From assembly GCF_900187065.1 (NCBI RefSeq), contig NZ_LT906483.1:3100001-3164000 (forward strand): DNA of 64,000 bases, given 5' to 3'. The stretch is from Mycolicibacterium thermoresistibile. GTDB lineage: Bacteria > Actinomycetota > Actinomycetes > Mycobacteriales > Mycobacteriaceae. A program made the position numbers and the translations under genes. Shown one piece after another: positions 8,168 through 21,094 of the stretch; within the stretch, counting starts at the first letter, position 1; every line of letters begins with the position of its first letter. A model generated the notes under the pieces. It was not told the origin of the DNA. It saw only the letters and a program-made list of their open reading frames with translations, and did no database searches.

Positions 8168-8825
8168 AACGCAACACCACCGCCGGATCGCCGCGGCGGC
8201 GGTAGACCGACCCGAACCGGGCGTCGATCCGCAGCCACGCCGGCAACACCCGCACCCGCACGATCTCGTCACCGGGCACCTGTCCGGGGTCGGTGGCGGG
8301 CAGGAAACCCATCGCGGTGAGCGCGAACACGCAGCGCATCGGGATGCCGACGGTGGTGTCGGCCGAACTGACCCGGACCACCTCCTGGTCGAGCAGGGAC
8401 ACCGGCGGGCCGTGTGCGCTGCCGTGTTCGCGGGCCAGCGCACTGCCCTGCTGCGCCAGTTCCAGAACCACCCGGGCCGGGACATCGTCGACCTGGACGA
8501 ACCCGGTGGGTGGAGGCAGGACGCCCCGCCACACCGAATCCATCGGGAAACCCGCATCGACGTATCCGGTGGGCGCCATGGCGGTCAGGCCGCGCCGCAG
8601 CGCGTCGGCGCCGACGGACAGGTCTGCGGGACGCACCCGGCCCCGCACCGCCCGGGCGGCCAGCACGTCGAACCCGGTGGCCACCCACGCCACGACCAAA
8701 CCGTCGCCCCGCTCCCGCAACCGGATGACCGCGGCCTCGTCGAGCCGCATCGCCCGGTCGGCGAACACGGCGAGATCGTCACGGTGTCCGGGCTCGAGCC
8801 ACAGACCCCGCTCGGCGGCACTCAC
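8166..8825 (-). CDS. Conserved mycobacterial protein (Rv2474c-like)
   Basis: A 219-residue protein with no domain I recognise. Its size and position match Rv2474c (217 residues), directly after the Rv2475c-like thioesterase and gdh. The sequence is soluble-looking with no signal peptide or membrane helix. It starts at GTG 8825, whose last bases overlap the stop of the thioesterase (GTGA), so translation is coupled. A longer frame to 9254 only overlaps the thioesterase and is not used. Membership of the gdh transcription unit is the only functional clue. Confidence 0.75.
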   Translation of the reverse strand: MSAAERGLWLEPGHRDDLAVFADRAMRLDEAAVIRLRERGDGLVVAWVATGFDVLAARAVRGRVRPADLSVGADALRRGLTAMAPTGYVDAGFPMDSVWRGVLPPPTGFVQVDDVPARVVLELAQQGSALAREHGSAHGPPVSLLDQEVVRVSSADTTVGIPMRCVFALTAMGFLPATDPGQVPGDEIVRVRVLPAWLRIDARFGSVYRRRGDPAVVLR

Positions 8826-9235
8826 CGTAGATACTTCTCGAGATACTCCCGCTGCGGCGGCGTGAGCCGTAACAGCCGCTGCTCCTCGATGTGGAAGGCG
8901 GCCAACTGGGTCTCGGCGATCACGGCCGGTTTGGAGTCGGGATCGGCGAGCACCGAGCGCACCTCGTAGCCGAGTGTGAAATCCACTGCCCGTAACCGGT
9001 TCACCCAGATCGTGACCTGCAGCGGGGAGTCGGCCAGCCGCAGCTGCCCCTTGTAGCCCACCTTCACCTCGGCGATCAACAGGCCGGTGGTGGCGATGTC
9101 CGGTTCGAAGGCGGGACGCAGGAACGGGACCCGCGCCTCCTCCAGAATCGTCACCATCGTGGCGTGATTGACGTGTTGGTACATGTCGATGTCCGACCAG
9201 CGCACCGGCACCGGTGTGGTGAATCGTTCGGTCAA
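8822..9235 (-). CDS. Acyl-CoA thioesterase, hot-dog (4HBT) fold
   Basis: A 137-residue single-domain hot-dog thioesterase of the YbgC/FcbC type. The N-terminal signature [17 protein letters not shown] carries the catalytic-type Asp and the HVNH motif typical of 4HBT enzymes. It hydrolyses an acyl-CoA thioester in the cytosol; substrate unknown. The start is TTG at 9235, whose bases overlap the gdh stop (TTGA), and its own stop overlaps the start of the next gene. Three genes are thus strung together by 4-base overlaps. It corresponds to Rv2475c. Confidence 0.85.
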   Translation of the reverse strand: MTERFTTPVPVRWSDIDMYQHVNHATMVTILEEARVPFLRPAFEPDIATTGLLIAEVKVGYKGQLRLADSPLQVTIWVNRLRAVDFTLGYEVRSVLADPDSKPAVIAETQLAAFHIEEQRLLRLTPPQREYLEKYLR

Positions 9236-12200
9236 GCCGAGGACCCCGTTCCACTCGTACGTGTCATTGCCCGGATCTGCCGAGCCGCCACCGACAGCGT
9301 CGCCAGATCACGGATATCATCCTGGTAGATCTCGTCGAGCGTGCGACGGGCCCTCCGCAACCGGGAACTGTTGGTCGATTCCCACTCCGCGATCTTCTCC
9401 TCGCCGCTCTCGTCCGGTTCGCCCACGGCGAGCACATCGACCGTCAGCAACCGCAGGGATCCGTAGATGTCGTCGCGAATCGCCAACCGGGCCAGCGAGT
9501 GCCAGCGGTCGCTGCGGGGCAGTTCGGACACCGCGGTGAGCAGGGCATCGGCGTTGAGATGGCCCATCAACGCGAAATAGGTCTCGGCCACCTCGGCTGG
9601 TTCGCGATCGAGGATGTCGGCGATGTCGATGATGTCGAGCAGGCTGAACTGATACAGCGCGGAGGACACCAGATAGGCCAGCTGCCGCGAGGCGCCGTGT
9701 TCGACGAAGTCGGCGGTGCGCCGGGCGACGATGTCGGCGTCGGCGCCGCACAACCACTCCGACATCCGCGGGGTCAGGGCCGCCACCTTCGCGGCGAACC
9801 GGTTGATCTCGGCGCCGACCGCTAGCGGCTGCGGCCGGAAGTTGAGCAGCCAGCGCGCGGCGCGGTCGATGAGACGGCGCAGGTCCAAGGTCATCCGGTC
9901 CGAAACCGCCACCGGCAGAACACCTTCGGCACCAGCGGTGCGGATCGCATGCCAGATCTCGCCGACCCGGAAGATCGCGTCGACCGCGACGAAGCTGCGC
10001 ACCGCGTCCACCGGTTCGACGCCGGCGTCCTCGCACACCCGGAACGCATAGGTCAAACCGGCGGTGTCCACCAGGTCGTTGACCAGCATGGTGCTGACGA
10101 TCTCGCGGCGCAGTTGATGGCCGCGGATCTCGGCGGTGAAATCCCGCAGCGGACGCGGGAAGTAGGACGGCAGCCGGGCGGCGAACACCTCCTGATCGGG
10201 CAGTTCGCTTGCCAGCAGCGCGTCCTTGAGGGTCAGCTTGACGTGCGCCATCACGGTGGCCAGCTCCGGGGAGGTCAGACCGACTCCGGTGTCGGACCGT
10301 CGGGCGATCTCCTTGTCCGACGGCAACGCCTCCAGTTCCCGGTTCACACCGTGGTTCTCGACCAGATCGTCGATCAGCCGCGCGTGCACCGTTAGCATCG
10401 CGGCCGTGTTGGCGCGACTGGTTCCGATGAGGTCGTTCTGCCTGGCGTTGTGCGCCAGGACCATGTCGGCGACCTCATCGGTCATCGACATCAGCAGGTC
10501 GGTGCGCTGGTCGGCGCCGATCTTGCCGGCGGCGACCAGCGAGTCGATGAGGATCTTGATGTTGACCTCGTGGTCGGAGCAGTCGACCCCGGCCGAGTTG
10601 TCCAGCGCGTCGGTGTTGATCCGCCCGCCGGCGAGGTCGTATTCGACACGCCCCAGCGGTGTCACCCCGAGGTTGCCGCCCTCCCCTATCACCTTGGCCC
10701 GCACCTGATTTCCGTTCACCCGCACCGGATCGTTGGCGCGGTCGCCGACGTCGGCGTCGGATTCGGACTCGGCCTTGATGTAGGTGCCGATGCCACCGTT
10801 GAACAGCAGATCGACCGGGGCGCGCAGGATCGCCCGGATCATCGCCGGCGGGGTGAGCGCGTCGACGTCGCCGTCGAGCCCCAGCGCGGCGCGGACCTCG
10901 GCACTGACCGGGATGGATTTCTGCTGCCGGCTGTACACCCCGCCGCCCCTGCTGATCACCGACGTGTCGTAGTCGTCCCAGCTGGACCGCGGCAGCTCGA
11001 AGAGCCGTTTGCGTTCTTCCCACGACCGCGCGGGATCCGGATCGGGATCGAGGAAGATGTGCCGGTGGTCGAACGCGGCGACCAGCCGGATGTGCTTCGA
11101 CAACAGCATGCCGTTGCCGAACACGTCGCCGCTCATGTCACCGATCCCCACCACGGTGAAGTCCTGGGTCTGGGTGTCCACCCCCATCTCCCGGAAGTGG
11201 CGTTTGACCGACTCCCACGCTCCGCGGGCGGTGATGCCCATCGCCTTGTGGTCGTAGCCGACCGAACCGCCGGACGCGAAGGCGTCGCCCAGCCAGAATC
11301 CGTACGACTGCGCCACCTCGTTGGCGATGTCGGAGAAGGTCGCGGTGCCTTTGTCGGCGGCGACCACCAGATAGGCGTCGTCGCCGTCGCGGCGGACCAC
11401 CTCGGCGGGCGGCACGACCGCACCGGTGGTCTTGTCGACGTTGTCGGTGATGTCGAGCAGACCGGAGACGAACAGCCGGTAGCACGCGATTCCCTCGGCC
11501 CGTGCCGCCTCCCGGTCCGCGGCGGCGTCCCCGGTCGGCGCCGGCGGTCGTTTGACGACGAACCCGCCCTTGGCGCCCACCGGAACGATCACGGCGTTCT
11601 TGACAGCCTGCGCCTTGACCAGCCCGAGGATCTCGGTGCGGAAGTCCTCGCGCCGGTCCGACCAGCGCAGCCCGCCACGGGCGACGTGACCGAACCGCAG
11701 GTGCACCCCTTCCACCCGCGGCGAGTAGACGAAGATCTCGAACATCGGTCGCGGCAGCGGCAGTTCTTTGATCAGCGCGGGCCGCAGCTTCACCGAGAAC
11801 ACACCCCGCGCACGGTCCGAATCGTCCCGGGAGACGAAGTAGTTGGTGCGCAGGGTCGCTTCGATGAGAGAGGCGAACGCCCGCAACACCCGGTCGGTGT
11901 CGAGGCTGACCACGGCATCGATATCGGCGGCGACGGCGGCCGCCGCCGCGGCGGCGCCGCGCCTGGGTGCGGCCGGATCGTACGCAGACGGATCAAACAG
12001 CGCCTCGAACAATTGCACCAGGGACCGCGCGGTCCCCGGATGCTCGTTGAGCACGGTGGCGATGTGGTCCTGGCTGTAGGGGAAGGCGGCCTGACGCAGG
12101 TACTTGGCGTACGCCCGCAGCACCCCGACCTGCTGCCAGGTCAGTTCGGCGCGTAGCACCAGTTCGTTGAACCGGTCGATCTCGGCACGCCCGTACCAGA

Positions 12201-14100
12201 TCGCGCTCACGGCGTCGGCGAAGCGTTCCCCGTCGTGCTCGTCTGCGGGGATCTTCGGATCCACGGCGATCTTGAACTGGTAGATCCACACCGGCAGCCC
12301 GTCGGGTCGGGTGACGGTGAACGGGCGCTCTTCGAGCACCACGACGCCCATCGACTGCAGCATCGGCAGCAACCGGCTCAGCGACGCCGATCTGCCGCCG
12401 ACGTACCAGTTGAGCGGCATGATGCCGTCGTCGCTGCGCTCGCCGAGCTCCAACCGCACCGAGTCCTCGGTGAGCTCCTCGATGATCGCGATGTCGGTGA
12501 TCGCGTCACCGGGGCTGACGGCCTGTTTGTAGAGCTCGCCGAACGCCTGGGCGTAGTGCTCGGCCTGGGTCCGGCTCAGCTGCACCTGCTGCGCCTCATC
12601 CAGGAGGCGGTCGCCCCAGGTGCGGGCCGCCTCGGTCAGCAGTTCCTCGATACGGGCTTCGTTGGCCGCCGACACGTCGACGTCGGCCGGATCTGCGCCG
12701 TCGGCCAAACGGACCGTGAAATGAACGACAGCCCAAGGTGATTCGCTGACCCGCGCGGTGTAGTCGATGCTGACCCCGCCCAGCTCGCGCATCAGGATGT
12801 CCTGCATCTGCAACCGCACCGCGGTGGTGTAGCGGTCCCGGGGCAGATACACCAGGCAGGAGGCGAAGTGTGCGAGGTGATCGACCCGGAGGAAGAGCAG
12901 GGCCCGTCGCCGCGATCCCAGTTCGATGACGGCCCTGGCGCGGTCGAGCAGTTGGCGGGCGCTCAACGCGAACAGTTCGGGCCGCGGAATGGTCTGGATG
13001 ACGTCGTGCAGCAACTGGCCCCGGTGCTGCGGACTGCGCTGGGACAGCGCCAGCGCTTCGCGGACCCGCTGCGAGATCAGCGGGATCTCGAACACGTTCG
13101 CGTTCATCGCGGCGACGGTGAACAGGCCCACGAACCGGTGTTCCACCGCGTCTGAGGGTGACCCGTCTGAGCGTTCGCGGATCACCACGATGAACGGGTA
13201 GGTGCCGTACCGCAGATAGCTGGGGATGGTGGACTGGGCCAGCACCATCACATCCCCGGGTCCGGTCAACGGCGGCAGCACACCCTCGCGGTGCCGCAGC
13301 ACCCCCAGCCGGCTGGATTCGTCCACCGTCGCGTACCCGTCGCGGATCGGGCACTGCTGGTAGCCGAGCAGCAGGAACCGTCCCTCGCCGAGCCAGCGCA
13401 GCAGCTCGGCGACCTCGGCGCGGTCACGTTCGGCGAACCGGTGCGGGGCGGTCTCCAGCCGGGTGGCGACCTCGGCGAACGCGGCGGTCAGCCCGGCGTG
13501 ATCCAGTGCCACCTGCCGGGAGTCGGCCAACACCCCGGGAAGAAGTTCGGCGGCCTCGGCCACCGCGCGCCGATCGGCCGAGGGTGACAACTGCACGTGG
13601 ATCCAGGCCTCTTCGACGGTCGTGCCGGCCGCATCGTCGGCGGGTGCATCGGATGCCGTCCGGACCGCGAGCAGCTCACCGCCGGGTCCGCGCCGCACCC
13701 GGAGCGCCGCGTGCATCACCGACGTGTACGGCACGCCCAGCCGGTGCAGCAGCACCGTCACCGAGTCCATGAGCAGCGCGGTGTGATCGGTGACGATCTG
13801 CAGCGCCGGACCGACACCGGCCGGGTCGTCGGCGAGGTGCACGGCCACCTCGGAGGTGCCCGGCGACCGCCGCCGGGCGAGCCGGAGCTGGGCCTGCACC
13901 AGCTCGGTACTGACGCCCCGGTCGGTGTCCGGTCCGGTCCCCGAGTCATCGGGTGGGCTGGTGTTCTCCGAGACGCCGGCGCGCGCCGCATGCCGGGTTG
14001 CGGCGTAGGCCTGGGCCAGCACGGCGTGGAGATCGGCGGTGTCGCCCGCTGTCCCGGTCCCCCCAGCGGCCTCCCCTGCCGCCCGGCGGTTGACCGTCAT
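9232..14100 (-). CDS. gdh: Large NAD-specific glutamate dehydrogenase (about 180 kDa)
   Basis: A 1622-residue NAD-dependent glutamate dehydrogenase of the L_180 class, nearly the same length as Rv2476c (1624). It converts glutamate to 2-oxoglutarate and ammonia in the cytosol. The long N-terminal regulatory half holds ACT-like segments. The catalytic core follows, with [26 protein letters not shown] and the [11 protein letters not shown] region of the nucleotide-binding part. The C-terminal helical domain ends in [15 protein letters not shown]. In mycobacteria this enzyme is regulated by the FHA protein GarA (family knowledge). I chose ATG 14100, which has AGGGG eight bases upstream, over the GTG at 14109. 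The stop overlaps the thioesterase start. Confidence 0.93.
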   Translation of the reverse strand: MTVNRRAAGEAAGGTGTAGDTADLHAVLAQAYAATRHAARAGVSENTSPPDDSGTGPDTDRGVSTELVQAQLRLARRRSPGTSEVAVHLADDPAGVGPALQIVTDHTALLMDSVTVLLHRLGVPYTSVMHAALRVRRGPGGELLAVRTASDAPADDAAGTTVEEAWIHVQLSPSADRRAVAEAAELLPGVLADSRQVALDHAGLTAAFAEVATRLETAPHRFAERDRAEVAELLRWLGEGRFLLLGYQQCPIRDGYATVDESSRLGVLRHREGVLPPLTGPGDVMVLAQSTIPSYLRYGTYPFIVVIRERSDGSPSDAVEHRFVGLFTVAAMNANVFEIPLISQRVREALALSQRSPQHRGQLLHDVIQTIPRPELFALSARQLLDRARAVIELGSRRRALLFLRVDHLAHFASCLVYLPRDRYTTAVRLQMQDILMRELGGVSIDYTARVSESPWAVVHFTVRLADGADPADVDVSAANEARIEELLTEAARTWGDRLLDEAQQVQLSRTQAEHYAQAFGELYKQAVSPGDAITDIAIIEELTEDSVRLELGERSDDGIMPLNWYVGGRSASLSRLLPMLQSMGVVVLEERPFTVTRPDGLPVWIYQFKIAVDPKIPADEHDGERFADAVSAIWYGRAEIDRFNELVLRAELTWQQVGVLRAYAKYLRQAAFPYSQDHIATVLNEHPGTARSLVQLFEALFDPSAYDPAAPRRGAAAAAAAVAADIDAVVSLDTDRVLRAFASLIEATLRTNYFVSRDDSDRARGVFSVKLRPALIKELPLPRPMFEIFVYSPRVEGVHLRFGHVARGGLRWSDRREDFRTEILGLVKAQAVKNAVIVPVGAKGGFVVKRPPAPTGDAAADREAARAEGIACYRLFVSGLLDITDNVDKTTGAVVPPAEVVRRDGDDAYLVVAADKGTATFSDIANEVAQSYGFWLGDAFASGGSVGYDHKAMGITARGAWESVKRHFREMGVDTQTQDFTVVGIGDMSGDVFGNGMLLSKHIRLVAAFDHRHIFLDPDPDPARSWEERKRLFELPRSSWDDYDTSVISRGGGVYSRQQKSIPVSAEVRAALGLDGDVDALTPPAMIRAILRAPVDLLFNGGIGTYIKAESESDADVGDRANDPVRVNGNQVRAKVIGEGGNLGVTPLGRVEYDLAGGRINTDALDNSAGVDCSDHEVNIKILIDSLVAAGKIGADQRTDLLMSMTDEVADMVLAHNARQNDLIGTSRANTAAMLTVHARLIDDLVENHGVNRELEALPSDKEIARRSDTGVGLTSPELATVMAHVKLTLKDALLASELPDQEVFAARLPSYFPRPLRDFTAEIRGHQLRREIVSTMLVNDLVDTAGLTYAFRVCEDAGVEPVDAVRSFVAVDAIFRVGEIWHAIRTAGAEGVLPVAVSDRMTLDLRRLIDRAARWLLNFRPQPLAVGAEINRFAAKVAALTPRMSEWLCGADADIVARRTADFVEHGASRQLAYLVSSALYQFSLLDIIDIADILDREPAEVAETYFALMGHLNADALLTAVSELPRSDRWHSLARLAIRDDIYGSLRLLTVDVLAVGEPDESGEEKIAEWESTNSSRLRRARRTLDEIYQDDIRDLATLSVAARQIRAMTRTSGTGSSA

Positions 14101-14195
14101 GCGGATCACCCCTGACTGCTGGCCTGCGTGTTGTCGGTCGTTCGCACCGACCAGCGTGACCTACATCACTGGCGCAGAGGTGCGGATCACCGACA

Positions 14196-15872
<1,677 letters not shown>

Positions 15873-15957
15873 GCCGTGGTGTTGCCTTTCGAAAGCTTGC
15901 GGAGTTCGTCGTACCCGCGGCCCATCCTAGGCGTGGCCGGATAGTGGCGGGATGGCG

Positions 15958-16488
15958 CTAGGCCGTCAGTGGCAGACCCGCCCCCTCGGGTGGGTCCGGT
16001 TCGGCGCCCTCGGTCGGCTCGACTTCCGGCTCTTCTCCCGGCGGCTCTTCTCCCGGATCGGGGCCGACTCCGTTCGCGGCGTTGTGCGGACCGGCTGATT
16101 GCTGCCGGTCGCCGGCCGGACCGGGCTCCGGGTGCCGGCGATGCTCGATGCGGGCGACGCACCGCGCCAGATCCGGGCCGACCGAGGTGGCCTTCACCTC
16201 GACCGAGGATCGACGGACTCCTTCTCTGTCCTCATATTCGCTGGTGTAGACATATCCAACAACGATCACCGCGTCACCCTTCCCGAGTGCGGCGCCGACG
16301 CCGGTGACCAGTCTTCCCCAGCAGTTCACCGTGACGAACAACGTGTTGCCGGGTTCCCATTCCCCGGCGGCGTTGCGGCGCCGGGAGTTGCTCGCCATCC
16401 GGAATTTGATCAGCTCCTGATCGCCCACCCAGCGCCGGTCGGGTTTGGTGACGATGTTGCCGACGACGGTGATCGGTGTCTCGAACAT
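15958..16488 (-). CDS. Accessory single-stranded DNA-binding protein (SsbB-like)
   Basis: A 176-residue SSB-family protein. Residues 1 to about 105 form an OB fold (FETPITVVGNIVTKPDRRW, then FVTVNCWGRL). The tail is acidic and proline-rich with repeated EEPPGEE-type segments. It ends in GAGLPLTA rather than the acidic Asp-Asp-Phe type tip through which canonical SSBs recruit repair proteins, so this is probably the second mycobacterial SSB (Rv2478c type) rather than the replicative one. The start ATG at 16488 has AAGG just upstream. It lies 85 bases upstream of ettA on the same strand and could be co-transcribed with it. Confidence 0.87.
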   Translation of the reverse strand: MFETPITVVGNIVTKPDRRWVGDQELIKFRMASNSRRRNAAGEWEPGNTLFVTVNCWGRLVTGVGAALGKGDAVIVVGYVYTSEYEDREGVRRSSVEVKATSVGPDLARCVARIEHRRHPEPGPAGDRQQSAGPHNAANGVGPDPGEEPPGEEPEVEPTEGAEPDPPEGAGLPLTA

Positions 16489-16669
16489 TTCGGTTCCCTT
16501 CCTGCCGGCGGTCGCCGGCCCCCGCGGCGTGCCGGTGTGGCCGCCGTGGCCCCATTGACCGCGTGGGGACCGACGGCCGATGTCGCCTGCCGGTCGGCGG
16601 GACCGATGGTTGTGGATGACGCGGCGATTGTGGATGACCGGTCCGGTGCCGGACAGGGCGCCGGCCGAG

Positions 16670-18685
16670 TCAGCGTTCGGTGCGGGTGCGCTGCTGTTCG
16701 CGCCGGGTCAGTTCGGCGAGCATGGCGTTGTAGGCGGCCAGCTCCGCGTCGTGGTCACGGTCGGCGGCCCGGTCCATGCGCCGGGCGGCGCGTTGATCGC
16801 TGCGGCTCCACTGGATCAGCAGTGCCAGCATCACCAGGACCAGCGGAACCTCACCCGCGGCCCACGCGATCGCGCCGCCGAGCCGCTGGTCGGCGGCCAG
16901 GTCGGTGTGCCAGTCCAGCAGCAGCGACCGGTAGAACCGTTCGGCGAGGATGTTCTTCATCCCCATCAGCGCCACCCCGAAGAACGCGTGCAGCGGCAGC
17001 GAGGCGAACACCATCCCGACCTTGGCCAGATGGGGCACCTGACGCGGCGGCGGGTCCACCCCGATGGCCACCCAGTAGAACAGGTAGCCGCTGAGCAGGA
17101 AGTGGATGTTCATCGCGACGTGGGCGGCGTGCTCCTTGGCGGCCACGTCGAACAGCCCACCGAAGTACAGGCCGTAGAACCCGACCACGAACATGACGGT
17201 GGCCACCAGCGGGTGGGTGAAGAATCGCGACGGCGGCGAGTGCAGCGCGGCCAGCAGCCATTCCCGCGGGCCGGGCGGAGCGCCGCGGCCGGCCACCGGC
17301 AGCGCCCGCAGCGCCAGGGTGACCGGACCGCCCAGCGCGAGCAGCACCGGCACCAGCATCGACAGCAGCATGTGCGCGATCATGTGCACGCTGAACATCG
17401 CGGGCATGTACCGGCCCAGCCCGGACGAGGTGGTGAACAGCAGCAACGCGCAGCCCAGCACCCACGCCAGCGTGCGGCCGAACGGCCACGCGTCACCGCG
17501 GCGCCGCAGCCGCCGCACCGCGAGCAGGTACAGCACCGCCAGCAGGATCGCCGCAGTGCCGAAGATCAGGTCGAAGCGCCAGTCGAACAGGATCCGTGCC
17601 ACCGTGGGGGGACCGGCCAGGTCGTACCCGATGGCGACCTCGACGGGGCTGGGCTGGCGGGGCGGCGGGGGCGGCGGGGTGCGGCCCAGGCCGACCGCGA
17701 TCCCGAACGTCGCGCCGAAGATCACCGCTTCGGTCAACGCCAGCCGGATCAGCGGGCCCCGACTGTCCGGGTCGGCCTGCACCGCGGCGACACCTCGGCG
17801 TCGTTGTTGCCAGCCGATCACCCCGAGCAGCGCGAACGCGACGATCTTGGCGAGCACCAGTCGGCCGTAATTGGTGGACAGCAGGTCGGACACGTTCATC
17901 CGGACCAAGGCGTTGATCACGCCGCTGAGCGCCATCGCGATGTAGCACCAGAACGCCACCGCCGAGAACCGCCGGGCCGCCAGATCGGCGTGGTCGGCCG
18001 TCCGCGTCGCGTGCGCGAGCAGCGCGAGCAGCCCACCGGCCCACACCGCCGCCACGAACAGGTGCACGAGCAGGCTGTTGGTGGCCAGATCGTGGTCTCC
18101 GCCGGCGGCCGAGTGCCCGGTCAGACCCAGCGGGAGCAGCGTGATGAGCGCCCCGGCGAACAGGAACGGTGTCCAGCCCCACCGCAGCACCGGCCGGGCG
18201 GCCAGGGTCAGCGCGGCGGCGAGGAAGGCCGTCCACCGCCACGCGCCGGCGGTGTTGACCTGGTCGGCGGCCGCCCACAGGCTCACCGGTTCGAGGATGG
18301 TGAACACCGGTTGCCCGGACACGTCGGAAACGGTCAGCGGCACCATCAGCGCCGCGCACACCGCCCACACGCCCGCCGCCACGCTCCCGGTCTGCAGGGC
18401 GCGGTAACCGCTGACATCGAGGACGCCGTTGGGCTGTGGCGGAACGAGGAACGCGGCGAACATGAACGAACCGACCGCGATCACCGCGGCGATCTCGCCG
18501 GCCGCGCGGACGAACGGCAGACCGTATGTGGTGACCGGACCCGGGTTGGGCAGCCCGGTCGCGGTCAGTGCGTCCACCAGCGACATGGCTGCGACACCGG
18601 CGGCGACCGTCCCGGCGAGCAGGGCGACACCGACCAGTACCGGCCACGCCGCGCTGCTGCGCACACGGGACCCGACCGACGTCAT
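16670..18685 (-). CDS. Polytopic membrane protein, CopD-like plus CtaG-like (cytochrome oxidase assembly/copper)
   Basis: A 671-residue integral membrane protein with roughly 16 hydrophobic segments. The N-terminal half resembles the CopD copper-resistance family (TGHSAAGGDHDLATNSLLVH region). The C-terminal half, from about residue 400, resembles the caa3-type oxidase assembly protein CtaG (SVHMIAHMLLSMLVP, several conserved His). From memory M. tuberculosis has the same fusion as Rv0102, but not at this locus. Predicted role: copper handling in, or assembly of, the terminal oxidase, which fits ctaJ 11 kb away (inference). A proline run (RTPPPPPPRQPSP) marks the boundary. The ATG at 18685 is the first plausible start. 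Confidence 0.78.
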   Translation of the reverse strand: MTSVGSRVRSSAAWPVLVGVALLAGTVAAGVAAMSLVDALTATGLPNPGPVTTYGLPFVRAAGEIAAVIAVGSFMFAAFLVPPQPNGVLDVSGYRALQTGSVAAGVWAVCAALMVPLTVSDVSGQPVFTILEPVSLWAAADQVNTAGAWRWTAFLAAALTLAARPVLRWGWTPFLFAGALITLLPLGLTGHSAAGGDHDLATNSLLVHLFVAAVWAGGLLALLAHATRTADHADLAARRFSAVAFWCYIAMALSGVINALVRMNVSDLLSTNYGRLVLAKIVAFALLGVIGWQQRRRGVAAVQADPDSRGPLIRLALTEAVIFGATFGIAVGLGRTPPPPPPRQPSPVEVAIGYDLAGPPTVARILFDWRFDLIFGTAAILLAVLYLLAVRRLRRRGDAWPFGRTLAWVLGCALLLFTTSSGLGRYMPAMFSVHMIAHMLLSMLVPVLLALGGPVTLALRALPVAGRGAPPGPREWLLAALHSPPSRFFTHPLVATVMFVVGFYGLYFGGLFDVAAKEHAAHVAMNIHFLLSGYLFYWVAIGVDPPPRQVPHLAKVGMVFASLPLHAFFGVALMGMKNILAERFYRSLLLDWHTDLAADQRLGGAIAWAAGEVPLVLVMLALLIQWSRSDQRAARRMDRAADRDHDAELAAYNAMLAELTRREQQRTRTER

Positions 18686-18736
18686 GACCCCAGCGTATGG
18701 CGTCCGCCGCGGCGGACCATCACCCGATGGCCAACG

Positions 18737-21094
18737 TCACGCCTCGGCGCGGTCGGACGCCGCCCGCCGGGCCGCCTCCCGGACGAAGAACTGCCGCCGG
18801 GAGATCTGCTCGATGGTGTCCATGTCGGCCAGGATGTCGCGCAGTTCGGTGCGGAACGCGGCACGCCGCTCCATCAGATCCGGGCTGTGCGGACCGAACA
18901 GTTGTTGATCCGCGGCCACCTGCCGCGCGGTGGCGAACAACAACGCCGACACCGATTCGGTGCTGCGGACCCGGCCCTGGGCGACGTACTGCTTGCCGAG
19001 CCCGAGCGCGCGTGTGGTGAGGTCCTTCTCGTCGACGTGACCGGGTGCGTCCCGCAGCACGTCCGCGACGATCTCGTAGGCCTCGAAGAAGGGCCGCAGC
19101 ATCGCCCCGGCCAGCAACGGTTTCTTGTCCGCCAGCAACGCCCGGACGTGATCGCCGCCCGTGGTCAGCGAGGACTCCCAGTCGTTGTGCCAGGACATCT
19201 CCTCGGCCACGTTCTCGCGGAAGGTGGCCGAGTCGGCGAAGTAGAAGTCGAACTTCAGCAGGTCCCGCAACCGCATGACCTGCGACCAGAACGCCTCCAC
19301 CCGGTCCCCGTCGGCCCGGGCCGCGTGCGCCAACGCCAGTTCGACGATGGACGTCTCCAGGAACGCGTGAATCAGCGAGTTGCGGTAGAACGCCGCCTGA
19401 TGTTCGTCGGCCGGTGCGATGTACCAGACCGGTTCGCGGCCGCTGTCGACACAGGTGACGGGGTGACCGTTGGACAAGGCGTCGACCGCCGCGCGAACCC
19501 CCTCCGGGGTACACAGCCGCAGGGCGCTGTTGGTCACCGGGGTCTGTTTGCGTTCCAGATAGTCCAGGGAATCCTGCAGGGTGTGATGCAGCTGGTCGAG
19601 GGTGAGCGCCACCCCGCGGGTGGCCAGCAGCAGCGCCGACACCAATCCGGTCGCGTTGACCGGTGTCGCCCGCAGGATCCGCCATGCCACCTCGAACGCC
19701 ATCTTCTGCAGCGCCAGGCGTTTGGCGGCCTCGTCGTGCGCGATCGGCCCGTGCGGCGGGCCGAGGTATTCGCGCATCGAGACCGCCTCGGGGAAGCGGA
19801 CATAGATCTTGCCGTAGTTGCGCTCCCCCTGCGCTTTGATGAAGTCGAACAACCAGCCCACGTTCTCGGGGGTCTTCTCCCCGCCCCGGGCGTAGGCCGC
19901 GTACTCGGCGGTCTCGTGCAGCTGGTCGAAGCTGATCGACACCGGCTGCAGCAGCAGGTCGTCGGTGCGGCCGTCGAGGTAGGCGTCGGCGACGTAACTG
20001 AGCAGTCCGAGTTTGGGCGGCAACATCTTTCCGGTCCGAGACCGGGTGCCCTCGATCGACCAGCTCAGGTTGAAGCGTTTCTCGACGATGTAGCCGATGT
20101 ACTCCTTGAGCACGTACTTGTACAGCGGGTCGTCGCCGATGTTGCGCCGGATGAAGATGACCCCGGAGCGGCGCAGGATGCTGCCCAGCGGCGGGAACGA
20201 CATGTTGATGCCGGCGAACAGGTGCGCCGGTGGCAGCCGGTTCTCGTGCAACGCGACGGTGAGCACGGCGCTGTCCAGATTGGACCGGTGGGACCACAAC
20301 ATCACCGCGGGGTGCGCCTCCAGCCCGCGTCGCATCACCTCGACCTGGTCGCGGTCGTAGTCGATCCGCGGATCGAAGCCGCGGCTGTAGATGGCCCGGC
20401 TGAGCATCGGGACCAGATCCACCGCCAGCCGACTCCACCCGGTGGCCATCTCGTCGAGCAGATTCCCGGCGGCCGCGACGGTGGCACCGGGGATCTTCTC
20501 CAGCCCGGCGCGGAATCTGGCCGAGGCCAACATCTCCGGTTTGACCAGTCGCGGCGACTTGTATTCCGGTCCCAGCAGCCGGTATTCCACCCGCTCGATC
20601 GCCAGCAGCGCCCGGCGCAGCACGAAGCGGGCGAAGTCGCGTTCGTTCTCGGCGACGGTGGTGTCACTCCACTGCTGCCGCATCTCGGACACCTTCGCCG
20701 GTTCACCGGCCACCACCCGCGCCCGGGACGGATCCCGTCTCAGGATGAGGCCCTGCAGCCGGTCCGGCGGGCGGTAGGTGTCCCGGCCGGTCATCAGCTG
20801 CATCAACGGGAACTTGGCGGGCAGTCCACCCGGCACCCAGAACACCCGGGCCGGCACGACCGCGCGGTCCTCGTCGGCGTTGAGAAGTTCCACCAGTTGT
20901 GCCACCACCCCGGGCGGTGGGTTGTCGTCGGCGGGCAGCCGCAGCACCTCGATCCGGCAGCTGGGGTTGCGGCGCCGCTGGGTCGCCAACCAGTCGTCGA
21001 GGAGGCGCATCTCCGCCGGCGAGGACACCGACGCCAGCACCAACGCGTCGTCGGTCGCGGTGAAACTGGCGAACGGGTCGGTGTACGGGGTCAT
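18737..21094 (-). CDS. plsB: Glycerol-3-phosphate 1-O-acyltransferase PlsB
   Basis: A 785-residue PlsB-type acyltransferase (789 remembered for M. tuberculosis PlsB2). It places an acyl chain on sn-1 of glycerol-3-phosphate, the first step of phospholipid and triacylglycerol synthesis, at the membrane. The HX4D catalytic motif is HRSNLD at 269-274, followed by substrate-binding FIRRNIGDD and EGTRSRTGK. The start ATG at 21094 overlaps the stop of the HAD-acyltransferase gene upstream (ATGA), so PlsB is made together with the enzymes likely to perform the second acylation and ester formation. It is the last gene of the three-gene operon. Confidence 0.92.
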   Translation of the reverse strand: MTPYTDPFASFTATDDALVLASVSSPAEMRLLDDWLATQRRRNPSCRIEVLRLPADDNPPPGVVAQLVELLNADEDRAVVPARVFWVPGGLPAKFPLMQLMTGRDTYRPPDRLQGLILRRDPSRARVVAGEPAKVSEMRQQWSDTTVAENERDFARFVLRRALLAIERVEYRLLGPEYKSPRLVKPEMLASARFRAGLEKIPGATVAAAGNLLDEMATGWSRLAVDLVPMLSRAIYSRGFDPRIDYDRDQVEVMRRGLEAHPAVMLWSHRSNLDSAVLTVALHENRLPPAHLFAGINMSFPPLGSILRRSGVIFIRRNIGDDPLYKYVLKEYIGYIVEKRFNLSWSIEGTRSRTGKMLPPKLGLLSYVADAYLDGRTDDLLLQPVSISFDQLHETAEYAAYARGGEKTPENVGWLFDFIKAQGERNYGKIYVRFPEAVSMREYLGPPHGPIAHDEAAKRLALQKMAFEVAWRILRATPVNATGLVSALLLATRGVALTLDQLHHTLQDSLDYLERKQTPVTNSALRLCTPEGVRAAVDALSNGHPVTCVDSGREPVWYIAPADEHQAAFYRNSLIHAFLETSIVELALAHAARADGDRVEAFWSQVMRLRDLLKFDFYFADSATFRENVAEEMSWHNDWESSLTTGGDHVRALLADKKPLLAGAMLRPFFEAYEIVADVLRDAPGHVDEKDLTTRALGLGKQYVAQGRVRSTESVSALLFATARQVAADQQLFGPHSPDLMERRAAFRTELRDILADMDTIEQISRRQFFVREAARRAASDRAEA

